DNA from: an uncultured Prevotellaceae bacterium
GTDB lineage: Bacteria > Bacteroidota > Bacteroidia > Bacteroidales > Bacteroidaceae
Direction: 5' to 3'
DNA: 64,000 bases
Assembly (NCBI GenBank): GCA_947167935.1
Contig: CAMVJU010000005.1
Location: 1 to 64,000 of the forward strand
The position numbers and the translations under genes were made by a program. Position 1 is the first letter of the stretch; every line of letters begins with the position of its first letter. This document shows, in pieces, positions 47,087-55,013 of the stretch. The notes beneath the pieces were generated by a model. It searched no databases and was not told the DNA's origin. It was given only the letters and a program-made list of their open reading frames with translations.

Positions 47087-48125
47087 ACAGCGGGCACTGC
47101 TGATAGCCCGTATTTTTCTTAAGCATGGTTTTGATGTCCTGCCGCGAGTTCTCGTAGCAGGACATCTCGTTTCGTTTCTGCGTGCGATGGGCCTGGGCGT
47201 GGTAGATCTCCGTCTGCCGCTCCTGCCGCAGCTGGTTGCACACCTTGGTGAGGATGGGTGCCACGACGGTGTCGAACAGGTGGTGGCCCTGTATGTATAG
47301 GTAGGTGGTCTGCGGCGTCACACCCAGACGGCGCACGTCGTCCTTCGTGTGCAGGTATTCGTCCTTGGCATTGGGATACTGTCGCTGCAGCTCGCGTATC
47401 TTCACGCCCACCTTGCGCTTGACATTGTTGAGCGAGGCTTCAGGGTTCTGCACGGTGAAGCCGCCTGGGTCGGCTATGCGGTTGAAGTCGGTGATGGAGA
47501 AGCGTGGGTAGTTGCCGTTGCGATAGAGCATGATGCTCCACACGAAAAGCGGGAAGATGGCCTCTGAGAATCGCGCGAAATAGTCGCGGAAGTCGAAAAT
47601 GCGGTGATCGTTGAGTGTCACGGCCACGCACACATCGTGCAGCGACGGCGCATAGCACTGGTAGTTCTCGATGGCATAGACGTAGGTGTGGAACACGTAG
47701 GGGCTCTGCAGCACCTTTCTGGACTGGTCGGTGGCACCCTGCATCAGGTAGTCGTAGTCGGCATCCACACAGGCGATCATTGCGTCGCCCAGAGGTGAGA
47801 GGTGTGAGGTGAGGGGTGAGAGAAAATTCATCAGCACCGACTTCTTGCCCCTTGTGAGGTTCATCTTTGAGGGCAGCATCACCTCGAAGTAGCGGCGGTC
47901 GTCTTCGAAGCGTGAGAGCACAGTACGCCAGAAATAGATGTCGTCGTAGCTCTCGACATAGGCCACGATGCGGCGACGCGCCTTCTTGCCTCGCAGGGCA
48001 TTGGCGGCGTCCACCCATTGGCTGTTGACGTATTGCGTCAACCCACCCCCTGCCCCTCCCGTGCGGGAGGGGTGACTGGCTTGTTTTGCAGATTCAACAT
48101 TGGCATTTTTTTGATACTTACCCAT
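46983..48125 (-). CDS. DUF4435 (TOPRIM-like) protein, AriB-like
   Basis: RRIVAYVESYDDIYFWRTVL; AMIACVDADYDYLMQG; VYAIENYQCYAPSL. Confidence 0.8.
   Translation of the reverse strand: MGKYQKNANVESAKQASHPSRTGGAGGGLTQYVNSQWVDAANALRGKKARRRIVAYVESYDDIYFWRTVLSRFEDDRRYFEVMLPSKMNLTRGKKSVLMNFLSPLTSHLSPLGDAMIACVDADYDYLMQGATDQSRKVLQSPYVFHTYVYAIENYQCYAPSLHDVCVAVTLNDHRIFDFRDYFARFSEAIFPLFVWSIMLYRNGNYPRFSITDFNRIADPGGFTVQNPEASLNNVKRKVGVKIRELQRQYPNAKDEYLHTKDDVRRLGVTPQTTYLYIQGHHLFDTVVAPILTKVCNQLRQERQTEIYHAQAHRTQKRNEMSCYENSRQDIKTMLKKNTGYQQCPLFIQLQGDVERFLDAYRQGRDASSDDDCSCSPHTS
47791..47825. repeat. 7-bp tandem array (AGAGGTG)x4 inside the DUF4435 gene
   Basis: agaggtgagaggtgtgaggtgaggggtgagag; in frame as LSPLTSHLSPL. 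Confidence 0.88.
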
Positions 48126-48201
48126 ACCGTCTTGTTTCGCGCCGTTGTCTTTTTTCAGGATTTATAGCTCCCCTCCTGCACGGGAGGGGTTGGGGGTGGG
48201 T
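48039..48201. repeat. Inverted pair of GC-rich palindromic elements (48039-48073, 48168-48201) at the ATPase/DUF4435 junction
   Basis: caacccaccccctgcccctcccgtgcgggagggg and ctcccctcctgcacgggaggggttgggggtggg. Confidence 0.85.
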
Positions 48202-49031
48202 ACTGTGATATCGCTTACCTCAGTGACGGCATCCACCCAGCCGTTCATCACCACAGCGGGCGAGTGGGTGGTGAGAATGATCTGCACGTTGGGATTCAGT
48301 TCGAGGATGAGGTCGATGAGGCGCTTCTGCCACTCGATGTGCAGGCTCACCTCCGGCTCGTCCATGAACAGGACGTAGTGCTGGTCGTCCTCCACCAGGA
48401 CTGTGAGCAGGATGATGAGCATCTGCTTCTCGCCGCTGCTGAGCAGGTAGGGCGTGAGCACCTCGCCAATCTGCGTAAAGCGTATCTCGTTCTCTGTGCG
48501 CACGATGTGCTTGCCCGTGTCCTGGAACAGGTCGTCGACTATATCCTGAAAGCGTGTCTTCTTCTGGCTCAGCTGCTGGGCGGCCTCGGCATTGCCCTGC
48601 TGCAGTTCGGCGATGATGCGGTTGCCGATATTTACCTGATAGTCAAGGTATTTGCGCTGCAGGTGGTAGAGCTGGAAGTCGAGCAACGAGCCGCCTCCGC
48701 CCTTGATGACGGGCAGCACCTGGCGCAGCATGCCTTCCTCGTCGGCAAACACCTGCGAGAGGCTGCTGTCGAGCGAGCGTATCATGTCGTAGCGAATCCA
48801 CTTGGCATCTTCAGGCACGACGTCGAGGCGCACACCCTTCAGCATGTGGCTGGGGAACTCGCCTCCCTGCGACAAGCCTTTCACCACTTTGTTCAGGATG
48901 GTGGACTTGCCCTGGCCGTTGATGCCGCTGAGGATGTTTACACGTGGGTCGAGCTCCCACACGATGTGTTTCTTTCCGCTCCATAGAGAGTCTATCTCTA
49001 TCTTGCTGATATAGTCGGCAAACTTTTGCAT
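48162..49031 (-). CDS. AAA/ABC-type ATPase, AriA-like
   Basis: GINGQGKST Walker A, LLSSGEKQM signature, YVLFMDEPEVSLH Walker B, ILTTHSP H-loop. Confidence 0.85.
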   Translation of the reverse strand: MQKFADYISKIEIDSLWSGKKHIVWELDPRVNILSGINGQGKSTILNKVVKGLSQGGEFPSHMLKGVRLDVVPEDAKWIRYDMIRSLDSSLSQVFADEEGMLRQVLPVIKGGGGSLLDFQLYHLQRKYLDYQVNIGNRIIAELQQGNAEAAQQLSQKKTRFQDIVDDLFQDTGKHIVRTENEIRFTQIGEVLTPYLLSSGEKQMLIILLTVLVEDDQHYVLFMDEPEVSLHIEWQKRLIDLILELNPNVQIILTTHSPAVVMNGWVDAVTEVSDITVPTPNPSRAGGEL

Positions 49032-49052
49032 AGCGTTTTAGGTATTATTGGG

Positions 49053-49060
49053 CAAAAATA
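49053..49060 (-). promoter_or_regulatory. Candidate -7 box (TATTTTTG on minus strand) for the ATPase/DUF4435 pair
   Basis: CAAAAATA on the plus strand 22 bp upstream of the ATG. Confidence 0.4.
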
Positions 49061-49124
49061 CAACTATTTTCTGAAAGGGCAAAAGAAATGGAAGAAAAGT
49101 TTGCTGATTATGAGGATTTTTGCA

Positions 49125-49132
49125 TACCTTTG
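49125..49132 (+). promoter_or_regulatory. Candidate -7 box TACCTTTG
   Basis: Exact TAnnTTTG about 46 bp upstream of the ATG at 49178. Confidence 0.55.
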
Positions 49133-49177
49133 CACCCTTAAAGTTTAAAATAACCTAATAATTTACCAGAAACGAAA

Positions 49178-49717
49178 ATGAAAAAGATTGTTTTTATGGC
49201 ACTGGCCGTTCTGGCCATGATGACCACAGCATGTGACAACAAGAAGTCGAAGACCGAAGCCGCCGAGGGCGAGCAGACTGAACAGCAGGGGCAGACCTGG
49301 CAGACCTACACCAACGACAATTACGGCTACTCGGTAGAGGTGCCTGGCGACATGTCGAAGCGCGAGACCCTGACGGAAGATAATGGCACCATCTACTCGT
49401 ATGATGGCGAGGAGGGTGTTACCTTTAACCGTATCGACATTACTGGTGGCGAGCAGATCTTCGGCGAGGAGTATACTCCTGAGAAAGTGAAGGATGACTA
49501 TGCCTTCTGGACCGAGAACAAGGAGATCATAAACGAGGAACTCGGTGACGACTATTTCACCTATACCATCCCTGGTGACGAGCTGACCCAGACTGACTAT
49601 CATGTTTTCAAGGGTAGCAAGTACGTCGTCGTGAGTATATGTTACGAGCCGGGCTTCAAAGACAAGCTGAGCGGCGACGTGGCCAAGCACGTGTTCCAGT
49701 CCATTAAATTCAAATAA
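49178..49717 (+). CDS. Hypothetical lipoprotein
   Basis: MKKIVFMALAVLAMMTTACDNKKSK lipobox. Confidence 0.75.
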   Translation: MKKIVFMALAVLAMMTTACDNKKSKTEAAEGEQTEQQGQTWQTYTNDNYGYSVEVPGDMSKRETLTEDNGTIYSYDGEEGVTFNRIDITGGEQIFGEEYTPEKVKDDYAFWTENKEIINEELGDDYFTYTIPGDELTQTDYHVFKGSKYVVVSICYEPGFKDKLSGDVAKHVFQSIKFK

Positions 49718-51492
49718 TGAAAACAAAGTGGATAGGCAGGATAGTGATGGCACTTGTTGCTTGTTGCTTGTCACTCGTCACTTCATCAGCGCAGACTGTG
49801 GAGCTGAAGATTATTGAGACCAGCGACATTCACGGCTATTTCTTCCCCTACGACTTCGTCAACGGACGCCCACTGAACGGCACTCTGGCCAGGGCCAACA
49901 CCTATATCAAGCAGCAGCGGCAGCAGTATGGCGACCGCCTGCTGCTACTTGACAATGGCGACATCCTGCAGGGACAGCCCTGCACCTATTGGTCGAACTA
50001 TGTCATGCGCGACGAGGAGAACCTTGCCGCACAGGTCATCAACTACATGGGCTACGACGTGGAGGCCGTGGGTAACCACGATGTGGAGACAGGCCACAAA
50101 GTCTACGACAAGTGGATGAGCGAGCTGAACTGTCCTGTCCTTGGTGCCAACATCATCGACCGAGAGACACGTTTGCCCTACGTAAGGCCATACGTTATCA
50201 TAGAAAGAAATCTCTCACCTCTCACCTCTCACCACTCACCTCTTAAGATTGCCATCCTCGGCATGATCACCCCCACCATCGGCGCCTGGCTGAACGAGAG
50301 CCTGTGGCAGGGACTGGAGTTCGAGGATATGGTTGTCAGCGCACGCCGCTGGGTGAAGTATATCCAGCAGGTGGAGCAGCCCGACCTCATCATCGGCCTC
50401 TTCCATAGCGGTCTCAACGGCGGCATCACGATGGAAGACGGCCTGGAGGAGGATGCCACGCAGCTCGTGGCGCAGCAGGTGGACGGATTCGATGCCATCT
50501 TCTTCGGCCACGACCATCAGGTGCACAACGATATGCTGAAGGGCCCCTCAGGCCACGATGTGCTCTGCATCGACCCCTCGTGCTTCGGTCGCAATGTGGC
50601 TGAGGCCACCGTCACCCTCACCTACGACAATGGGTTGCTGGTGGACAAGCGCATCAAGGGCAACATCGTCGACATCCGCAACCTGGAGATTGACGAGGAG
50701 ATGGTGGCACACTTCCAGCCCACCATCGACCGCATCAAAAGCTTCGTGGGACGCCGCATCGGCACCTTTGCCAACGGCTGTTCCACGCAGGACGCCTATT
50801 TCGGCAACTCCGCCTTCATCGACTTCATCCACAAGATGCAGCTGCAGCTGACGGGTGCCGACATCTCGCTGAACGCACCTTTGTCTTTTAACGCCAGCAT
50901 CGATAAAGGCCCTGTCACCGTGGCCGATATGTTCAAGCTCTACCGTTACGAGAATCAGCTCTATGTCCTCAATATGACAGGACACGAGATTCGCGGACAC
51001 CTCGAGATGAGCTACGACCTGTGGGTGAACACGATGCAAAGTCCTGACGACCACCTGCTGCTGCTCAACGACGCCAGCACAGGCGACCAGCAGCGCATGG
51101 GCTTCAAGAACCTCACCTTTAACTTCGACTCTGCCTCCGGCATCGACTACGAGGTGGACGTCACCAAACCCAATGGCCAGAAGGTCAGCATCCTCCGCAT
51201 GAGCAACGGCGAGCCCTTCGACGAGAACAAGACGTACAAGGTGGTGATGAACAGCTATCGCGCCAACGGCGGAGGCGACCTCATCGTGCATGGGGCCGGC
51301 ATCCCTCGCGACTCGCTGCAGAGCCGCATCATCTATCAGAGCGAGCTCGACCTGCGCCACTATCTCATGGAGGAAATTGAGCGCATGGGTACTGTCCGTC
51401 CCAAGGCTGGCCGCAACTGGAAGTTCGTGCCTGAAAACTGGACCAAGCCAGCCGCTAAACGCGACCGTCAGCTGCTCTTCGGAAGCAGATAA
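49717..51492 (+). CDS. 5'-nucleotidase/2',3'-cyclic phosphodiesterase-type metallophosphatase
   Basis: KIIETSDIHGYFFPYDF; LLLDNGDILQGQP; AVGNHDVETG; FFGHDHQVH; NSYRANGGGDLIVHGAG. Confidence 0.93.
   Translation: MKTKWIGRIVMALVACCLSLVTSSAQTVELKIIETSDIHGYFFPYDFVNGRPLNGTLARANTYIKQQRQQYGDRLLLLDNGDILQGQPCTYWSNYVMRDEENLAAQVINYMGYDVEAVGNHDVETGHKVYDKWMSELNCPVLGANIIDRETRLPYVRPYVIIERNLSPLTSHHSPLKIAILGMITPTIGAWLNESLWQGLEFEDMVVSARRWVKYIQQVEQPDLIIGLFHSGLNGGITMEDGLEEDATQLVAQQVDGFDAIFFGHDHQVHNDMLKGPSGHDVLCIDPSCFGRNVAEATVTLTYDNGLLVDKRIKGNIVDIRNLEIDEEMVAHFQPTIDRIKSFVGRRIGTFANGCSTQDAYFGNSAFIDFIHKMQLQLTGADISLNAPLSFNASIDKGPVTVADMFKLYRYENQLYVLNMTGHEIRGHLEMSYDLWVNTMQSPDDHLLLLNDASTGDQQRMGFKNLTFNFDSASGIDYEVDVTKPNGQKVSILRMSNGEPFDENKTYKVVMNSYRANGGGDLIVHGAGIPRDSLQSRIIYQSELDLRHYLMEEIERMGTVRPKAGRNWKFVPENWTKPAAKRDRQLLFGSR
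49753..49787. repeat. 7-bp tandem array (CTTGTTG/CTTGTCA) in the nucleotidase signal peptide
   Basis: cttgttgcttgttgcttgtcactcgtcacttcatc; in frame as LVACCLSLVTSS. Confidence 0.8.
50211..50245. repeat. 7-bp tandem array (TCTCACC)x4 inside the nucleotidase gene
   Basis: tctcacctctcacctctcaccactcacc; in frame as NLSPLTSHHSPL. Confidence 0.9.
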
Positions 51493-51544
51493 AACGAAGA
51501 CGAAAACGAAAACGAAGACGAAGACGAAAACGAAGACGAAAACT
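51491..51544. repeat. 6-bp tandem array (ACGAAR)n in a convergent intergenic region
   Basis: aaaacgaagacgaaaacgaaaacgaagacgaagacgaaaacgaagacgaaaac. Confidence 0.9.
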
Positions 51545-51558
51545 TTGGGGAAAGGGGT

Positions 51559-52788
51559 CTATTCTTCCTGGCTGTTGGCTTGCTGGATATTGCTGAGGCG
51601 TTCGCGGGCATCTTGGCGAGCAAGGAAGATCTGATAGCGATAGACCAGGCAGGCGATGATGAAATAGATGAGTCCCTGCACCCACAGCACCTGATATTCG
51701 GGCAGCACGTCACTTAGCGTGCCGCCCATTTCATTGATACGGATGAAGCCTCGCACGCCGAAGGTGGAGGGGAACAGCCACGAGATGCCCTGCCAGAAGC
51801 CAGGAATGCTGCTCTGCGGCCAGCTGACGCCTGTGAGGAAGAGCAACGGAATGGAGATAAACACCACAAGCAACATGACATTCTCGCGATAGCGCACCAT
51901 ACACGACACTACCATTCCGAAGAAGATGCAGTCGAGCAGGTAGGGTAGGAGGAAGACTGCCAGCTGATCCCATCGCCCTATGCTGGTGAAACCGAAGAGT
52001 CGTGGCACGACGAGCACGAGGTAGGCAGTCATCACAGCATAGATCATGAAGTAGCAGAGGGCCTTGCCGCCCACGATGCGGAACATGCCGTTGTAGTGGC
52101 GCGAGATAGGTATGAGGTTACGATAGCGGTTGCGCTCGCGTGCCGTACCTGCCGAGAGGCCGATGCCCAGGACGAGCGTCTGCTGGATGATGAGGATGAG
52201 CACAGCAGGGATGATGAACGAGCCATAGCCTCCTGTGGGGTTATAGATGGCTACTTCCTCAGCCTGTAGCGGATGTGCGGCTATCTCTTCCTCGCGAGTG
52301 GTGAAGTGCTGACCCATCTTCATCTGTATGTCGGCACCCATCTCCAGGCTCACAAGGCGTGCCGTCATGTAGATAGCCTTATAGGCCAGCATGAGGCTCA
52401 TGTCGCAATAGACGCTGACGGTGGCCTGCTCCATACGGTTGATGCGCGTCTCGAAGTCGGAGGGGATATAATAGATGCCTCGCGCCACCTGACGGCTGAG
52501 CAGCGACTGCGCCTCGTCCATATCGGCAGCATACGAGAGTACCTTCACATCGGGCGAGGCGTCGCATTGGCGTGTGAACTGTCGCGACAACGGCGAGTGG
52601 CAGTCGTCGACAACCACTACGGGCACCTCGCGCACCACCTCATTATTATATATCCATGAATAGAGCAACGGATAGAGCAGCGGCACGAGGATGAAGAAGA
52701 TGAGCACGCCCTCGTCCTTCACCACTTGCTTCATCTCGTCCCACCAGATGTAGCAGGTATCGTGTATGGCTTCTGAAATCCTGTTCAT
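51559..52788 (-). CDS. ABC-2 type permease
   Basis: VLIFFILVPLLYPLLYSWIYNNEVVREVPVVVVDDC; C-terminal TM cluster; start trimmed to ATG 52788, which overlaps the upstream TGA. Confidence 0.85.
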   Translation of the reverse strand: MNRISEAIHDTCYIWWDEMKQVVKDEGVLIFFILVPLLYPLLYSWIYNNEVVREVPVVVVDDCHSPLSRQFTRQCDASPDVKVLSYAADMDEAQSLLSRQVARGIYYIPSDFETRINRMEQATVSVYCDMSLMLAYKAIYMTARLVSLEMGADIQMKMGQHFTTREEEIAAHPLQAEEVAIYNPTGGYGSFIIPAVLILIIQQTLVLGIGLSAGTARERNRYRNLIPISRHYNGMFRIVGGKALCYFMIYAVMTAYLVLVVPRLFGFTSIGRWDQLAVFLLPYLLDCIFFGMVVSCMVRYRENVMLLVVFISIPLLFLTGVSWPQSSIPGFWQGISWLFPSTFGVRGFIRINEMGGTLSDVLPEYQVLWVQGLIYFIIACLVYRYQIFLARQDARERLSNIQQANSQEE

Positions 52789-53936
52789 GGTATATATACG
52801 TATGTCAGCATTGCATTCTTGATTTTCTTCAGCACCAGCCAAGGAAGGAGGGCAAAGCCCACGAGGGCTGCAAAGTGGAACCACGCCTCGAGCAGCGGAT
52901 AGCCGTTGAAGACGCAGATCTGATAGAGCATGTAGTAGTGGCGCAAGGGGAAGAGCCAGCTGGCGGCCTGCAGCGGTCCGTCCATGCCGATGATGGGGAA
53001 GGCCGAGCCTGCCATCGAGAAGCTGAGCACGGCCCATAGCGAGCAGATACTCATCGACATGCGCAGCGACGGCATCAGGCCGAAGGCGAAGACGCCGAAT
53101 CCCTGTGCAGCCAGCACGTGGAGCACGCCTAAGAGCACAATCATACCCACGCCGCCTGGGTGAGGCCAACGCAGGATGCCGAAGACGTAGAACTCGTAGA
53201 AAAAGGTAATCAGTAGGAAGATGAGCGTCTGCGGCAGCAGCTTGCCTGTCAATGCCACAAGGATGTTGTTGTTAGCGGCCTGCATCCACTCCTTCGACGT
53301 GTTGAACTTCAGCTCAGTGCCTATCGAATAGGCCGTGATGAGGAACATAAACAGCATCATCAGGCCTGGGATGAGCATCGTGGAGAGATAGACGTTGTAG
53401 TTCGTCTGCGGATTGCTGATCTGATGCAGGTCGATGCGGATGGGTTGCAGGAAGGTCTGTATCTGGTCCTCCGTAAAGCCCTTCGCACGCATCGTGGCCT
53501 GTCCTACGGCAGCAGAGCCCAGTATGCTGATGGTCTTCATATCCTTGAACACCAGCGAGCCGGCTGCGATGCTGGTCAGCGTGTAGTAGTAGGAAATCTT
53601 CGGCTGACGGCTGGCCAGCAGGTTGTCGGTAGTGCCCTTGGGGATGTAGAGGAATCCGTAGATCTCGTTGTGCTGGATGGCGCGACGGGCATCGCTGAGA
53701 GTAGGGTAGTGTGCCACCACCTTCGAGTTCTGGAAGGCATCGAGGCGCTGCACCAAGGCGCGTGTCGTCGACGTGTTGTCCTCGTCCACCACGCCCACAG
53801 GCATATCCTGCGGCAGTCCCTCGTGCATCAGCGACGTGAAGAAGAATACCACCAGCAATGGGAACACCACCATGCAGAATCCGTAGATGGGATTCTGCCA
53901 TAGGCGGCGGCACTCGCGAAGAAAGAGCCTACCCAT
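52785..53936 (-). CDS. ABC-2 type permease
   Basis: YGFCMVVFPLLVVFFFTSLMHEGLPQDMPVGVVDEDNTSTTRALVQRLDAF; TM-rich C-terminus. Confidence 0.87.
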   Translation of the reverse strand: MGRLFLRECRRLWQNPIYGFCMVVFPLLVVFFFTSLMHEGLPQDMPVGVVDEDNTSTTRALVQRLDAFQNSKVVAHYPTLSDARRAIQHNEIYGFLYIPKGTTDNLLASRQPKISYYYTLTSIAAGSLVFKDMKTISILGSAAVGQATMRAKGFTEDQIQTFLQPIRIDLHQISNPQTNYNVYLSTMLIPGLMMLFMFLITAYSIGTELKFNTSKEWMQAANNNILVALTGKLLPQTLIFLLITFFYEFYVFGILRWPHPGGVGMIVLLGVLHVLAAQGFGVFAFGLMPSLRMSMSICSLWAVLSFSMAGSAFPIIGMDGPLQAASWLFPLRHYYMLYQICVFNGYPLLEAWFHFAALVGFALLPWLVLKKIKNAMLTYVYIP

Positions 53937-53944
53937 GAGCCTCC

Positions 53945-54937
53945 CTACTTAATTACCAGACTCATGCCAGGCCGCAGCCCCTCGATGGTCTCAATAGGAC
54001 GGGCCTTCACCTCGAAGGTCTTCAGGTCGTACTGGCCGTTGGTCTTTGTGGCCTTCCACACGGCGTAGGTGCCCTGGTCCTTCATGTGATAGACCTTCAT
54101 CTTGATATCCTTGCCAAAGGCAGGCACGAAGCACGAGAACTCATCGCCCACCTTCATGCCCTTCAGCTGATCCTCGCGCACATTAAACGTGCCCCACATA
54201 TCGTTCATCATCGAGATGGTCATGATGGGACTGCCTGTGCCTACGAGCTCACCCACCTTGGGATAGATGCTGCTCACCTCGCCGTCCATCTGTGCTATCT
54301 GCACCGTCTCGCCGATGTAGGCGTTCACCTCCTGCACGGCACCCTTGGCACGGTTGACCTGTGCCTGTGCAGCCAGTCGCTCCTCCTGACGGGCACCGTT
54401 CACAGCCATATCATACTGGCTCTGGGCAGCCTTCACCTGAGCCTGCGATGATTTGTAGAGTGCCTCGGCCTCGTCGCGTTTCTGGGCGCTGATGACACCC
54501 TCGTCGAAGAGGTTCTGCGCACGCTGGTAGGATTTTTCGTGTATCTCCAAGCCTGCCTTGGCCTGCTGCAGCAGCTGGTAGGCACCTTCAATCTGCTCCT
54601 TGCGGGCTCCGTTGCGAGCCATCTGCTCCAGGGCGGCAGCGGCTTCCTCAGCGCCCTGTGCCTGCTGCATCTTCGCCATCACCTCAGGGGCTTCGAGGAT
54701 GGCCAGCGTATCGCCGGCACGGACGAAGTCGCCCTCTCTGACGCGAATCTCCTTGATGCGCCCAGGCACCTTGCTCGATACACGGTATTCCGACACTTCC
54801 ACCTGTCCCTGGATGACTTCAGGGTCGCGGTCGAAGGTGAAATAGCCAATCATGGCCACGATGGCTACAACGATGATAAAGCCGAGGATGGCCAACAATA
54901 TATTATTGTGCTGTTTCTTTGCTTGATTCTGTTCCAT
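53945..54937 (-). CDS. HlyD/EmrA-type membrane-fusion protein
   Basis: N-terminal TM; VSEYRVSSKVPGRIKEIRVREGDFVRAGDTLAIL; coiled coil; GLRPGMSLVIK. Confidence 0.92.
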   Translation of the reverse strand: MEQNQAKKQHNNILLAILGFIIVVAIVAMIGYFTFDRDPEVIQGQVEVSEYRVSSKVPGRIKEIRVREGDFVRAGDTLAILEAPEVMAKMQQAQGAEEAAAALEQMARNGARKEQIEGAYQLLQQAKAGLEIHEKSYQRAQNLFDEGVISAQKRDEAEALYKSSQAQVKAAQSQYDMAVNGARQEERLAAQAQVNRAKGAVQEVNAYIGETVQIAQMDGEVSSIYPKVGELVGTGSPIMTISMMNDMWGTFNVREDQLKGMKVGDEFSCFVPAFGKDIKMKVYHMKDQGTYAVWKATKTNGQYDLKTFEVKARPIETIEGLRPGMSLVIK

Positions 54938-54956
54938 GATTTTGGGAATTTTATGA

Positions 54957-55013
54957 GGCTTATGGGACTTATAGGGCTTATGGGGCTAATGGAGCTAATG
55001 AGGCTTATGGGTT
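54957..55013. repeat. 9-bp tandem array (GCTTATGGG-type) across the tolC stop and intergenic region
   Basis: gcttatgggacttatagggcttatggggctaatggagctaatgaggcttatggg. Confidence 0.85.

Noticed and set aside
52789-53169. N-terminal extension of the ABC permease ORF (51559-53169)
   Set aside because: Extension overlaps the upstream permease in another frame; a normal start is at 52788 with a 4-bp ATGA overlap.
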